A stretch of DNA of 64,000 bases from Crocosphaera sp. (GCA_030065205.1 JASJDN010000002.1:26018-90017); one strand, 5' to 3'; counted from the stretch's first letter, positions 9,367 through 19,095 are shown. Numbers and translations: made by a program. The notes: generated by a model from the letters alone, not told the origin.

Positions 9367-11946
9367 GTGACTATCGCTATTGAAAAACTGCTCACTCCAG
9401 ATGTTAATAAACCTGCCCGTTATTTGGGCAACGAATTAGGAGCTAAACATAAACCTTGGACCGAAGCAACGGTACACTGGGTTTTAACTTATCCAGAAGT
9501 GTATGAACTGGGAGCCTCTAATTTAGGTCACATCATCCTTTACAATATCCTCAATACTCAACCCCGTCAACTTTGCGATCGCACTTACCTACCGGCCCCC
9601 GATTTAGCTCAGAAATTACGAGAAACAAAAACCCCTTTATTTGCCTTAGAATCCCGTCGTTCCCTCACCAATTTTGATATTTTAGGGTTTAATCTTAGTT
9701 ATGAGCTAGGGGCGACCAATATTCTCGAAATGTTGGATTTAGCTCAAATTCCCTTAACCTGGAAAGAGAGAGACTCAGGCAATTATCCCTTAATTTTTGC
9801 CGGGGGACAAACCGCTACCTCTAACCCCGAACCCTTTGCCGAATTTTTCGATTTTATGGCTTTAGGAGATGGGGAAGAATTATTACCAGAAATTGGTTTA
9901 ATTCTCGAACAGGGTAAAGAAAACCACCTGAGTAAAGAGGCATTATTATTAGATTTAGCCCAAATTCCAGGGGTTTACGTCCCTCGCTTCTACGACGTCA
10001 CAGAAGCAGGAGAAGTGATTCCCAACCGGCCTGATGTTCCCCCGAGAATTTTACGCCGTGTCTCTCCCCCTATGCCAGCTTATGCCATTGGTTTAGTTCC
10101 CTTTATCGAAACCATTCACGATCGCTTAGTGGTAGAAATTAGACGGGGTTGTACGCGAGGGTGTCGTTTTTGTCAACCCGGGATGTTAACCCGCCCGGCA
10201 AGGGATGTACAACCCGAAGAGGTGATCGAAACCATCGAACGGGGGATTAGGGAAACCGGCCATAATGAATTTTCTTTATTATCTTTGAGTTGTTCCGACT
10301 ATTTAGCCCTCCCTGCGGTGGGAACCGAGATCAAAAACCGTCTCAAAGACGAAAATATTACCCTTTCCTTGCCCAGTCAACGGGTTGATCGGTTTGATGA
10401 AAATATCGCCAACATTGTCGGAGGAAACCGTCAGTCAGGGCTTACTTTTGCCCCAGAAGCCGGAACCCAGAGAATGCGTGATGTCATCAATAAAGGGTTA
10501 ACCAATGAAGAGTTATTGCGAGGGGTGAAAACCGCCGTTGAACAGGGTTGGGATAAGGTTAAACTCTACTTTATGATCGGCTTACCGGGAGAAACCGATG
10601 TCGATGTGTTGGGTATTGTGGAAACAGTACGCTGGTTACGGCAAGAATGTCGAATTAAAGGCCGTAAGCCCCTACAATTCACCATTACGGTGTCTAATTT
10701 TACCCCTAAGCCTCATACCCCGTTTCAATGGCATTCCGTGTCTACAGCCGAATTTAAGCGCAAACAGGAACTATTACGAGAAGCCTTTCGAGGCGTTCGC
10801 GGTGTCAAAGCCAATTATACCGATGTGAGAATTTCGGCCATGGAAGATTTTGTTGGCAGAGGCGATCGCCGGTTATCCCCTGTGATTCGTCGCGCCTGGG
10901 AATTGGGTGCCGGGATGGACTCCTGGTGGGAAAATGCCCAACAAGCTTATGAAGCGTGGGAACAAGCGATCGAAGAAGCTGGGTTAAGCTGGAAATATCG
11001 TCAGGTAGAAGCGGGAGAATGGAACGTTTTTGAAGGAAATACGGATCTATACAACGCTCCCTTACCTTGGGATCACATTAATACCGGTATTGAGAAAAAA
11101 TGGTTACAAGAGGACTTACAGAAGGCTTTAGAATCTGCTACCGTTCCCGACTGTGCTTTTGAGGGCTGTTCTCATTGTGGGGTGTGTGGCCTAGATTTCG
11201 GTCATAATATTGTAGTCCAACCCCCTGCTATTCCTGAATTTAGCGGTCATTTCCAGCCCAACCAAGCACGGTTACAGAGGTTTCGGGTTTATTTCGGCAA
11301 AATTGGGGAAATGGCCTTGGTTAGCCACCTTGATTTGGTGAGATTATTCGATCGGGTGGTGCGTCGTGCCGCTTTACCTATCTCTTTTACGGGGGGATAT
11401 CATCCAGGCCCGCGAATTTCCATTGCCAATGCGTTAACGTTGGGTGTTACCAGTAGTGGGGAAATTGTGGATTTTGAGTTAACAAAAGTGATGGATATTG
11501 AAGCATTTCGTCGCGCTTTAGAGAAAGAGTTGCCCTCAGAAATCCCTATTTTAAAGGTGGAAGAAGTTCCTGTGAATTCTACTGCAGCGACGCGTTTATT
11601 AGAGGAAGCCGAGTATTTAATTACTGTCCAAACTGAAGACATGATTAGTCAGGAGACTTGGGAAAGTTGGATTAAAAAGGTCTTAGATAGTTCAGAAATT
11701 AACTGGGAGAAAACTACGAAATCAGGTAAAAAGAAAATCGTCAATTTACGCGATCGCCTGTCTTATTTATCCTTAGAATCTTGTCAAGATGATGATGCTA
11801 TTTTGCGCTATCGGGGCAGTTGTCGCAATGACGGAACCATGCTACAACCCCAACAGGTTATTCTGATGTTAGAAACAACATCTGGGATGGAATTACAGTT
11901 GATTAAAGTTCATCGTCAACAACTTATTTTAGCAGGGAGTCAATAA
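9367..11946 (+). CDS. B12-binding/radical SAM protein with DUF2344 C-terminal domain
   Basis: I place the start at GTG 9367, seven bases after GGAGG (9355-9359); a TTG at 9361 would be too close to it. The N-terminal part resembles a cobalamin-binding-like domain. Then come the radical SAM cysteines C262, C266 and C269 (RRGCTRGCRFCQPG). The C-terminal region has a small cysteine cluster (CAFEGCSHCGVCGLDF) and a DUF2344 domain beginning LQRFRVYFGKIGEMALVSHLDLVR. This is the TIGR03960/TIGR03936 architecture, found as one fused protein in cyanobacteria. It is thought to act on nucleic acid or in RNA modification, but the substrate is not established. The enzyme class is secure. Confidence 0.85.
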   Translation: MTIAIEKLLTPDVNKPARYLGNELGAKHKPWTEATVHWVLTYPEVYELGASNLGHIILYNILNTQPRQLCDRTYLPAPDLAQKLRETKTPLFALESRRSLTNFDILGFNLSYELGATNILEMLDLAQIPLTWKERDSGNYPLIFAGGQTATSNPEPFAEFFDFMALGDGEELLPEIGLILEQGKENHLSKEALLLDLAQIPGVYVPRFYDVTEAGEVIPNRPDVPPRILRRVSPPMPAYAIGLVPFIETIHDRLVVEIRRGCTRGCRFCQPGMLTRPARDVQPEEVIETIERGIRETGHNEFSLLSLSCSDYLALPAVGTEIKNRLKDENITLSLPSQRVDRFDENIANIVGGNRQSGLTFAPEAGTQRMRDVINKGLTNEELLRGVKTAVEQGWDKVKLYFMIGLPGETDVDVLGIVETVRWLRQECRIKGRKPLQFTITVSNFTPKPHTPFQWHSVSTAEFKRKQELLREAFRGVRGVKANYTDVRISAMEDFVGRGDRRLSPVIRRAWELGAGMDSWWENAQQAYEAWEQAIEEAGLSWKYRQVEAGEWNVFEGNTDLYNAPLPWDHINTGIEKKWLQEDLQKALESATVPDCAFEGCSHCGVCGLDFGHNIVVQPPAIPEFSGHFQPNQARLQRFRVYFGKIGEMALVSHLDLVRLFDRVVRRAALPISFTGGYHPGPRISIANALTLGVTSSGEIVDFELTKVMDIEAFRRALEKELPSEIPILKVEEVPVNSTAATRLLEEAEYLITVQTEDMISQETWESWIKKVLDSSEINWEKTTKSGKKKIVNLRDRLSYLSLESCQDDDAILRYRGSCRNDGTMLQPQQVILMLETTSGMELQLIKVHRQQLILAGSQ

Positions 11947-12029
11947 CGAAGTCTCCGAGTCAGTAGGGGCTTAATGTTATTAAGTCCCTTACACTTGAAA
12001 TGAGATAGAATAATTTTTATGTTGTTGTT

Positions 12030-12066
12030 ATGTTGTTGGGTTTTGTTCCTCTACCCAACCTACAAA
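12030..12066. repeat. Intergenic repeat, copy 1
   Basis: TTGTTGGGT...CTACCCAACCTACAA forms a hairpin. A second near-identical copy lies at 12877-12913, on the other side of the TPR gene. The rest of the 340-base gap (11947-12286) shows no gene or other recognisable signal. Confidence 0.7.
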
Positions 12067-12286
12067 ATCAGCGACCGCACTGAGTTTTTAGATAGCCTTG
12101 TTTAACCTATTATTTGCTTGGCTAAGGGAGGATGTTGACGAGTGTATTCTAAAGTATTGGTCATTAATTGTAATGGAAGTATCTAGATTTGCTTCTCTTT
12201 TTTGCCGCAAATTTAATTTTCGGACAAATCTAATTCTTGTCACCCTGTCAACTAGGCACTAGAATAGTTGATGAACAAAGACGTTT

Positions 12287-12793
12287 ATGCAACAAAATTT
12301 TAGCCAAGGAATGCTCAAGGATTTTCTAATGAATAATTATGGGGTTAAGGGAATGTCTTTCTGGGAAAATTTGTTTGACTTGATTAAATCTTTTAGTTTT
12401 TCTCAAAGGATTCCAGAAATAATAATTGAACCACTTATCTCTGAAGCTTTTTCCTCAGAACAATTAAAAGAAGTAGAAAGATTAAATGAGAAAGCTTCAA
12501 TTTTATATTATCAAGGAAGATACTCTGAAGCTGAAGAACTTTTTCAACAGGTACTTGAGTTAACCAAAACAACACTAGGAGAAGAACAGCCATTGGTGGC
12601 GACGACCCTCAATAATTTGGCGGGTTTATCTGATGTTCAAGGAAGCTCCCAAAAAGCTAAATCATTTTACCAACAGGCAATGACTATAGCTCTAAAAACA
12701 TTAGGAGAGAATCACCCCCAGACACAAACTATTATCAAAAACTACAATCAAATCATTAGTGAATCAGAATCTGAGCCAACATCATTAAATTAA
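12287..12793 (+). CDS. Tetratricopeptide repeat protein
   Basis: 168 residues. The central part holds two TPR units of the kinesin-light-chain type (YYQGRYSEAEELFQQVLEL, then an ATTLNNLAGL unit and SFYQQAMTIALKTLGENHP). The N-terminal 55 residues are not repeat-like, and there is no signal peptide. It is a small protein-interaction scaffold with no partner suggested by its neighbours. It is flanked on both sides by copies of the same short repeat, so it may lie in a rearranged stretch. Confidence 0.75.
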   Translation: MQQNFSQGMLKDFLMNNYGVKGMSFWENLFDLIKSFSFSQRIPEIIIEPLISEAFSSEQLKEVERLNEKASILYYQGRYSEAEELFQQVLELTKTTLGEEQPLVATTLNNLAGLSDVQGSSQKAKSFYQQAMTIALKTLGENHPQTQTIIKNYNQIISESESEPTSLN

Positions 12794-12796
12794 TAA

Positions 12797-12850
12797 GGTT
12801 GACATACTCCACTCGTTAAGCTACTACGTCGCTATAACGAGGGATTCTTG
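12797..12850. mobile_element. Solo end of an IS200/IS605-like element
   Basis: It begins GGTTGACATACTCC and ends GGGATTCTTG around a hairpin (CTCGTTAAGC / GCTATAACGAG). This is the usual form of IS200/IS605 transposon ends in cyanobacteria. No tnpA or tnpB is nearby, so it is a remnant. Call based on remembered element ends, not a search. Confidence 0.5.
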
Positions 12851-12876
12851 AATTCACAATAGATAGTATCATTTTT

Positions 12877-12913
12877 TATATTGTTGGGTTTCGTTCCTCT
12901 ACCCAACCTACAA
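12877..12913. repeat. Intergenic repeat, copy 2
   Basis: Near-identical to 12030-12066: TTGTTGGGTT...CTACCCAACCTACAA, forming a hairpin. Confidence 0.7.
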
Positions 12914-12979
12914 GCTCAGCAGACAACGATAAGAGGTTTGTGGCGACATTATACCATTTAATCAACTTAATCCAGGTAT

Positions 12980-13021
12980 ATAGGAAGATATAGAGAGTTT
13001 TATTTCTCCCTATCTTCCTAT
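12980..13021 (-). terminator. Hairpin downstream of the HpsJ gene
   Basis: ATAGGAAGATATAGAGAG faces CTCCCTATCTTCCTAT across a short loop. It lies 26 bases past the stop of the minus-strand HpsJ gene. The T-run is poor, so it could act as an RNA-stabilising hairpin rather than a strong terminator. Confidence 0.45.
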
Positions 13022-13046
13022 CTAAATAATCTACTATTATCTCAAA

Positions 13047-13871
13047 TTAACGTTTCACTTTTGGACGAGGGGCAGCTTTGGGACCTTTAGGACTGCTAAT
13101 TTCGGATTTTAAACCAATCCAACCAATCACACTGTAAACAATGGCTAACATTAAGCTACTTAAACCAATGCGAAGACTTTGCTTAAGAGCTTGGGTGGTG
13201 GCTTGACCCTCAGCTTGTTTACGACGTTCAAGCAGTTGAGTTTCTAATTGATTTTTCAACTCCTGAGTTCTTTTTTTGTATTCTTCAGGGTTTTTCGCTA
13301 AATCTCGTAATCCTTGTAATTGCTCCCGTTGCTGACGGAGGGTTTCTAACTGTTGAGCATTCAATTGTCGTCCTTGAACTTGACCGGCTTCTACCGCTTG
13401 GTTCAGTCGTTGAATCTGTTCATCGAGTCGACCGGGGTTTCTAGACAGCGTATCCACCTGGGTTAAGAACTGTTGAATTTGTTCGGCCCCTTGACCGGCC
13501 CCTTGTTGAATCCGTTCTAACGCATCTTGTTTAGCAATATTGAGGTTGTTGAGGTGTAAGGGAACCATCAACAAAAATACTAACCCTAAAAGAGCAGCTA
13601 GGATATACACCGGAAATTTAAGATTAAATCCCGATTTTTTTAACGGGTTAGCATCGGCCATCCCATCAATGATATAGCCCACTAAAATAAAACCCATACC
13701 CACCAGAGGTACCACACCTCGGTCAACAATACTGGTGACTATGCCAATTTGCCATGATTGACTCCCAAAATTAGGAGGAACGGCGAGGGTTACATAATCT
13801 AATAAGGAAGATAGGATAAAGATTACCCCAATCAGTTTGAGAACTAAAGACGTAAATGCTGGATAATTCAT
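13047..13871 (-). CDS. HpsJ-like membrane protein
   Basis: 274 residues. Three hydrophobic helices occupy the first 105 residues, followed by a Gln/Arg-rich coiled coil (about 110-220) and a last membrane helix near 230-252, then a basic proline-rich tail. This layout matches the HpsJ family, named from a hormogonium polysaccharide secretion locus in Nostoc. A unicellular organism would use it for another surface or polysaccharide function. No hps neighbours are visible, so the family name is a homology-type call. Confidence 0.6.
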   Translation of the reverse strand: MNYPAFTSLVLKLIGVIFILSSLLDYVTLAVPPNFGSQSWQIGIVTSIVDRGVVPLVGMGFILVGYIIDGMADANPLKKSGFNLKFPVYILAALLGLVFLLMVPLHLNNLNIAKQDALERIQQGAGQGAEQIQQFLTQVDTLSRNPGRLDEQIQRLNQAVEAGQVQGRQLNAQQLETLRQQREQLQGLRDLAKNPEEYKKRTQELKNQLETQLLERRKQAEGQATTQALKQSLRIGLSSLMLAIVYSVIGWIGLKSEISSPKGPKAAPRPKVKR

Positions 13872-14135
13872 CGTTTTTATCAGTTTGTAGATAGCATTTC
13901 ATTAAAGATAACAGCCAACAGAGAAATTACCCTGATTGCTAAAAGATTCAATTATGAGGTGCGGGAGTTTTTATAACGGACTTAACCAAATCGCTAATGA
14001 ATCAACGATATCACTGTTAAACCTGGCCTACGAGCTTAAAAGATTTAGGGGAAATCCGCAAGGTATACAACGGTAGTCTCTACAATGATAGTCTAAACGT
14101 TGCTAAAAAGTTGCTTCGACGAGAATACATTAGGA

Positions 14136-14855
14136 ATGACACAAGTACAAGTATTATCCGATAAACCAGCTCTCATTGCTCACGCACTAGATTTAATCGT
14201 CGACAAAATTCATACGACTCTACAACAACAAGAAAAATTTACCCTCGCTTTAGCCGGTGGTAGCACTCCGAAACCTCTTTATGAAGCTTTAGCTCAAAAA
14301 TCCCTACCTTTAGAAAAAATTCATATTTTTTGGGGAGATGAACGTTACGTTCCGGCAGATCATCCCGATAGTAACGAGAAAATGGCTCGTGACGCTTGGT
14401 TAGATCAGGTAAACTTTCCCCCTTCTAATATTCATCCCATGCCTACGGGGAGTAACGATCCCTCTGTAGACGCTCAAACCCACGACCAGGAATTAAAACA
14501 GTTTTTTGGGGTCAAAGCAGGGGAATTTCCCGCATTTGATATTATCCTATTAGGAATGGGAGACGATGGTCATACCGCTTCTTTATTCCCCCAAACCGAA
14601 GCCCTAACCGTCAGCGATCGCTTGATAACCGTAGGTAATAAGGACGGACAACCCCGTTTAACCTTTACCTATCCTTTAATCAATCACGCCCGTTGTGTCA
14701 TGTTTTTAGTAGCAGGAGAAAATAAACGCCCCGCATTGGCTCAAATTTTTTCCCCTGACGGCGATGAAACCCTCTACCCTGCTAAGGCAGTCAAACCCCA
14801 AGGAGAACTATTATGGTTGTTAGATGAGGCAGCCGAGGCGGAGTTGAATACTTAG
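14136..14855 (+). CDS. pgl: 6-phosphogluconolactonase
   Basis: Second step of the oxidative pentose phosphate pathway: hydrolysis of 6-phosphogluconolactone to 6-phosphogluconate. The family marks are ALAGGSTPKPLYEAL, WGDERYVPADHPDSNEKMA and LGMGDDGHTASLFP. I choose ATG 14136 (MTQVQVL), giving 239 residues, the normal family length; an upstream TTG at 14100 would add 12 residues without support. In cyanobacteria this pathway supplies NADPH at night. No other pathway gene is adjacent. Confidence 0.92.
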   Translation: MTQVQVLSDKPALIAHALDLIVDKIHTTLQQQEKFTLALAGGSTPKPLYEALAQKSLPLEKIHIFWGDERYVPADHPDSNEKMARDAWLDQVNFPPSNIHPMPTGSNDPSVDAQTHDQELKQFFGVKAGEFPAFDIILLGMGDDGHTASLFPQTEALTVSDRLITVGNKDGQPRLTFTYPLINHARCVMFLVAGENKRPALAQIFSPDGDETLYPAKAVKPQGELLWLLDEAAEAELNT

Positions 14856-14888
14856 ATAACAAACAAGGTTACTGGTTAAATAAGGTAA

Positions 14889-14919
14889 GGGAAGCAGGGG
14901 AAGCAGAGGAAGCAGGGGA
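14889..14919. repeat. Short tandem repeat
   Basis: Three and a half units of a 10-base purine-rich repeat, GGAAGCAGGG-like. Related GGCAGGA-type tracts lie at 26927-26957 and 34479-34510. Confidence 0.65.
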
Positions 14920-14961
14920 GACAAGAGTTATGGGTTATTAACATTTTTGAAATAGTGGATT

Positions 14962-15564
14962 ATGGTTACTTGTCCAAATTGTGAACATGAAAACCCCGAT
15001 GGGGCAGTCCAGTGTGAAGCCTGTTTTACCCCTCTTCCCCAGTTAGTCAATTGTGGTAACTGTGGTCAGCCATTGCTCAGTAATGCCACGTTTTGCGGGG
15101 AATGTGGGGCTGCATACCCCTTTGAAGGGTCTACAGAATCAGAAGCAGAAACGTCACCGCCACCTCCTAGCAGTTTACCGGTTACCCCGCCACCCGTTCC
15201 AACCCCCACAGGTAGCGCAAGGACTCAACTACAAACCCAAACCGCGAGTTTACTCCATGTCCAAACGGATACAACATTAGAACTTCCCCAAGGGTTAGAG
15301 ATTATTCATGTGGGGAAACCCAATGAACAAATTCCCCCGGATCTTGATGTGTCAGGATTGCCTAATTCTGATGTGGTTTCTCGCATTCATGCCGATATTC
15401 GTAACGAAGCGGGAATTTTCTATATCGAAGATGTCGGTAGTTCCAATGGCACTTACATTAATTACAATGCCTTACCCCCAGGAAACCGTCATCGTCTACG
15501 ACCCGGCGATCGCATTTCTTTGGGTAAAGGGGATTTAGTTACCTTTATTTTTCAATTGTCTTAA
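14962..15564 (+). CDS. Zinc-ribbon and FHA domain protein
   Basis: 200 residues. There are two N-terminal zinc ribbons: CPNC...CEAC near residues 4-21 and CGNCGQ...CGECG near 31-49. A proline-rich linker (about 60-90) leads to a C-terminal FHA domain with SRIHADI and SSNGTYIN, the phosphothreonine-binding signature. FHA proteins read Ser/Thr kinase signals, and this window has a Hanks kinase at 692-2146, but the genes are not linked. Likely a cytoplasmic signalling adaptor. Confidence 0.85.
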   Translation: MVTCPNCEHENPDGAVQCEACFTPLPQLVNCGNCGQPLLSNATFCGECGAAYPFEGSTESEAETSPPPPSSLPVTPPPVPTPTGSARTQLQTQTASLLHVQTDTTLELPQGLEIIHVGKPNEQIPPDLDVSGLPNSDVVSRIHADIRNEAGIFYIEDVGSSNGTYINYNALPPGNRHRLRPGDRISLGKGDLVTFIFQLS

Positions 15565-15598
15565 AATAGTAAAAAATTAAAGGCATATTTAGACATCA

Positions 15599-17038
15599 AT
15601 GACCCCAACCCTAGAAACCTGGTTAAAGGAAATCCATGTTCCGGCTGATTGGATCGGATTACGCCAAGTCACGGAAACCTCGACCCTACGCTACGTTAGG
15701 GATGGTAAACCCCAAAGTAACGGACGCACTCAAACAAAAGGGGTAATGGTAGAAGTGTTAGCTAAGGGACAGATGGGTTATTGTGCCACTAATCATTTAA
15801 CCCTCGAAAATATTAAGCTGGCCGCTGAAATTGCCTATCAACAAGCGGTAACGGCTGCTGAATGGGGTATTTATCCTTTTACGGTAGAACAACGCCCGAA
15901 AGCCGTAGGAAATTATCATTCTCCTTATATTCAACCCCTAGATGTTCTCAGTCCCAAAGATATTAATGATCTGCTACTGAAAGTTAATGAAACCCTGAAA
16001 GTTAACGATAAAATTGTTAGTACCTCGGCGATCGCTCGTTTGGTGGAAACGGAAATACAACTGATTAGCAGTAACGGGTCCGATGCTTATCAAAAATTCC
16101 TACGAATCACCACAGACTACACCGCAACAGCACAAGATGGCAATATCATTCAAAAACGTACTGATAATGGACTGAGCGCCCGTTCTTATCAAGGAGGGAT
16201 GGAATGTCTTGAGGAAACGGAAGTTTTAGCCCGCGCTCAAAAAATTGGGGAACAGGCCCTAGAATTATTATCGGCCTCCGACTGTCCCACCACCACCACA
16301 ACGTTAGTGCTGGCCCCTGACCAAATGATGTTACAAATACATGAAAGTATTGGTCATCCTTTAGAACTCGATCGCATTTTAGGGGACGAACGTAACTACG
16401 CCGGATCAAGTTTTGTTAAATTAGAAGATTTTGGTCACTTAGTCTATGGTTCCCCTCTGATGAATGTTACCTTTGATCCTTCGGTATCGGGACAATTTGC
16501 CAGTTATCGCTTTGATGATGGGGGAAATGTTGCCACCCGTGAATATTTAATTAAAGAAGGGATATTATTACGGGGTTTAGGCAGTAAAGAAAGTCAAATT
16601 CGCTCAAACGTGCCAGGAGTGGCTAATTTACGGGCTTCTTCCTGGAATCGTCCCCCCATCGATCGCATGGCTAATATTAACCTCGAACCGGGTAACACTT
16701 CCTTTGATGAAATGATCAGCAACATCGAATCAGGGGTTTATATGGAGTCTAACCGATCCTGGTCCATTGATGATTATCGCAATAAGTTTCAATTTGGGTG
16801 TGAATATGCCAAACTCATCGAAAATGGTAAGTTAACTAAAACCCTGAAAAATCCTAATTATCGGGGCATTACTAACCAATTTTGGCGTAGTTTATCCCAA
16901 CTCGGCGATCGCTCGACAATGGGAATGTATGGTACGCCTAGCTGTGGAAAAGGAGAACCGAATCAAGCGATTCGCGTTGGCCATGCGTCTCCTGTTTGTG
17001 CCTTTGATAATATCGAGGTGTTTGGTGGCGTAGGTTAA
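15599..17038 (+). CDS. tldD: TldD family metalloprotease
   Basis: 479 residues. The zinc-binding HESIGH motif is at 248-253, followed by PLELDRILGDERNYAGSSF, the TldD hallmark. A C-terminal GxxTPSCGKGEPNQ segment is also typical. TldD works with its paralogue TldE/PmbA to degrade unfolded or leader peptides, and in several RiPP systems TldD/E removes leaders. No tldE is in the window. The peptide locus is 10 kb away, so any link is speculative. It starts 35 bases after the FHA gene. Confidence 0.9.
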   Translation: MTPTLETWLKEIHVPADWIGLRQVTETSTLRYVRDGKPQSNGRTQTKGVMVEVLAKGQMGYCATNHLTLENIKLAAEIAYQQAVTAAEWGIYPFTVEQRPKAVGNYHSPYIQPLDVLSPKDINDLLLKVNETLKVNDKIVSTSAIARLVETEIQLISSNGSDAYQKFLRITTDYTATAQDGNIIQKRTDNGLSARSYQGGMECLEETEVLARAQKIGEQALELLSASDCPTTTTTLVLAPDQMMLQIHESIGHPLELDRILGDERNYAGSSFVKLEDFGHLVYGSPLMNVTFDPSVSGQFASYRFDDGGNVATREYLIKEGILLRGLGSKESQIRSNVPGVANLRASSWNRPPIDRMANINLEPGNTSFDEMISNIESGVYMESNRSWSIDDYRNKFQFGCEYAKLIENGKLTKTLKNPNYRGITNQFWRSLSQLGDRSTMGMYGTPSCGKGEPNQAIRVGHASPVCAFDNIEVFGGVG

Positions 17039-17164
17039 CAAAGTCAGAAGTCAGAACTAATATTTTATTTTTCTTTAATATTAACTTTTATTAAGTTAAC
17101 ATGAGAAATAACACGGGTTGATCATTATCACCCGCGAAGTATTAATGCACTCAATAAATTCCTC

Positions 17165-17557
17165 ATGTTAAAGAAAATAGTTGCTCCTGCCATTGCCCTT
17201 GCTTTTGCCATCACCACTTTAACCGTTCTTGGTTTAAACTTAACCAGCTTAGCTCAATCCAATATTGAGGATCAAGATTACTTTATTAAAGTAGATCGTC
17301 AGGCTAATGTTGCGATTGTAGAACCTAATTATGGTTACTATTTCCACCCCGATCCTGAAATTGAAGGAGATCCCACCGGACAGGTTTTATATCAAGCGTT
17401 AAGCGATATTAATCGGGAATATGGGGTTAAAGAAGCGATGATGGTTCGTTTTGAACGAAAAGGATATATGATCCCTAATTTATACGTTTTTCTGAAGTCT
17501 AATCAACCTCAAGAAACCCTAGCTGAAAGTCAATCTCCCAATCAATTATCAATGTAA
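17165..17557 (+). CDS. Secreted small protein of unknown function
   Basis: 130 residues. The first 30 form a signal peptide (basic start, then ALAFAITTLTVLGLNL, then SLAQS as probable cleavage). The mature part is acidic, with EPNYGYYFHPDPEIEGDP and a segment VKEAMMVRFERKGYMIPNLYVF that looks like a small alpha/beta unit. No known family is recognised. It ends in a good rho-independent terminator, so it is its own transcription unit. Confidence 0.65.
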   Translation: MLKKIVAPAIALAFAITTLTVLGLNLTSLAQSNIEDQDYFIKVDRQANVAIVEPNYGYYFHPDPEIEGDPTGQVLYQALSDINREYGVKEAMMVRFERKGYMIPNLYVFLKSNQPQETLAESQSPNQLSM

Positions 17558-17564
17558 AATTTTT

Positions 17565-17597
17565 CCCACTCTCATTTTGTGAGGGTGGGTTTTTTTT
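17565..17597 (+). terminator. Rho-independent terminator
   Basis: CCCACTCTCA / TGAGGGTGGG stem with loop TTTTG, then eight T. Eight bases past the stop of the secreted protein gene. Confidence 0.85.
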
Positions 17598-17623
17598 AAG
17601 AATTAAGTTGTCATTGCGAGGGG

Positions 17624-17755
17624 TAATACCAAATCCGATTTAGATACCCCTTTTATCTTGCTAGTTGGGGAGTGTGGGAAGTGTGGGAAGGGTGGGGAGT
17701 GGGGGAGGATGGAGAGCAAAACTATAAAGAGGTTTTGACAATCGGATTTGGTATA
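17624..17755. repeat. MITE-like element with terminal inverted repeats
   Basis: Ends TAATACCAAATCCGATT and AATCGGATTTGGTATA face each other over about 130 bases. The interior is a purine-rich tract (GTGTGGGAAGTGTGGGAAG). No ORF. The 591-base gap 17558-18148 otherwise holds the repeat described next and an AT-rich promoter region for the PEP-CTERM gene. Confidence 0.65.
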
Positions 17756-17760
17756 ATACA

Positions 17761-17808
17761 AACAGTAAACTTTGATTTTTATTGAAAATCCCCCGAAGCA
17801 ATCTATTC
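17761..17808. repeat. Dispersed repeat, copy 1
   Basis: AACAGTAAACTTTGATTTTT...CCCCGAAGCAATCT matches, in reverse complement, the stretch at 51779-51826 with few differences. An intergenic repeat of unknown origin. Confidence 0.65.
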
Positions 17809-18148
17809 TAGACATAGAGATTACTTGATTCCGTTACTGCTACATTCTTAACGATAGTGTGTTATTTCTCTAATTATTTTTGAGAACTGGTCTTATCTTC
17901 CAAAACTTAGGTTATTTAAGCACTTCATAAAATCAGTTGATATAATTTTTCTTAAATCAATCAAAGTAAGAGTTTTTTGGGTAAAATAGCTTTTATTTTG
18001 TTATTTTTATCTTCTTTATTTCAAAAATCTTCCTTTTTCTTAGATTAATTACAGTTTAATATAAAGTTCCTAAAAACCCTAAAAATCTATTGACAACAGT
18101 ATAGACCTTATCTAGCATTATTAGAAAAAATGCCATGAGGTAACTGAC

Positions 18149-18886
18149 ATGAAATTCTTGAATAAATTAATAGTAACGAGTATTACGGGTATAGTAATTT
18201 CCAGTATTTCTGTTAAGACAGAAGCAGCTAATATTAGAGGTTCAGCGACTTTTGGAGTACCTGGTAATGTAGAATTTGGTAACTTTGTAACTTTGACTTT
18301 TACAGCAGATGAAGATATCACCCTTGAGTCGTTTTCTTTTGATTTTGCTGGTTCCAATGCAATCATTGATGCAACTGGATTTAATGTAACTCCCCCAGAC
18401 TTTTCAGATGTGAACGCATACCTAAATAATATAATTAATGATCGCGAATTTACTAGCAATTTGAATGGGTTTGAACCAGGGGAAACTGTGGTCTATACTT
18501 TTGACTTTGATCAAGCTTCAACGGGAACTGGAACGCCTTTGGGACGTGATTATGTTAATGGAAACATTAACGTAACTTTTTCTGATGGGACTAACCTAAC
18601 AGCCCCAATTTTAGAAACAGATTTCTTAGAAGGAACAGCTAATTTTTATCATAATAATTTTTCTGGTCTCTCTTTCATTAAACCGGAATTGCGGGAAATT
18701 ATTGAATATCTTAGAGAAAATGAGCTAATTATACTGACAGAAAATGAGGAGTTTGTCTTTGAATTTGAAGAGTTCCAAAACGCAGAAATAGCTGCTACAA
18801 CCCCTGAACCTGTCTCTATTTTGGGTCTTTTATTAATGGGAGGTTCCAGTTTAATTTTAAAGGGCAAAAAAAGTCAGAAAAGCTAA
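18149..18886 (+). CDS. PEP-CTERM sorting domain protein
   Basis: 245 residues. The N-terminal signal peptide runs to about residue 26 (VKTEAA). A beta-rich middle follows. The C-terminus is TPEPVSILGLLLMGGSSLIL followed by a basic tail: the PEP-CTERM tripartite sorting signal recognised by exosortase. The protein is therefore secreted and probably processed at the cell surface or exopolysaccharide layer. GAGGTAACTGAC precedes the ATG. The function of the mature domain is unknown. Confidence 0.85.
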   Translation: MKFLNKLIVTSITGIVISSISVKTEAANIRGSATFGVPGNVEFGNFVTLTFTADEDITLESFSFDFAGSNAIIDATGFNVTPPDFSDVNAYLNNIINDREFTSNLNGFEPGETVVYTFDFDQASTGTGTPLGRDYVNGNINVTFSDGTNLTAPILETDFLEGTANFYHNNFSGLSFIKPELREIIEYLRENELIILTENEEFVFEFEEFQNAEIAATTPEPVSILGLLLMGGSSLILKGKKSQKS

Positions 18887-18982
18887 ATTAACGTGAGTTA
18901 TATAATACAAAGGTAGGGTGGGTAATGCCCACCTTACTAAGTTTTTTATAGCACTATTTATTATGTTGAGGATGTTACAATA

Positions 18983-19095
18983 TAGCAATCAGTAATGATA
19001 TGTGAGGAATGATGGGGACATAATGGTATTATGTCCCTACAAATCCACCCTTGTAGGGATTTAACACTGTTAAATCCTCTTGGTCATTTTCTCAC
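18983..19095 (-). mobile_element. TA-type MITE, copy A, one end missing
   Basis: Begins TAGCAATCAGTAATGATATG and runs nearly identical to the reverse complement of the complete copy at 51569-51700, up to TTTTCTCAC. The other terminal repeat is lost. Inside are two palindromes: GACATAATGGTATTATGTC and GGATTTAACACTGTTAAATCC. The 308-base gap 18887-19194 also holds a GGTGGGTAATGCCCACC palindrome near 18917 and an ATTCCTCGTTCCTCGGAATGA repeat near 19131. Confidence 0.75.

Noticed and set aside
14889..14919. CRISPR-like short repeat
   Set aside because: Units are 10 bases in direct contact with no spacers; the same for the GGCAGGA tracts at 26927 and 34479.
16146..16409. 87-codon minus-strand frame inside tldD
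   Set aside because: Shadow of a well-supported gene, lying over its zinc motif.
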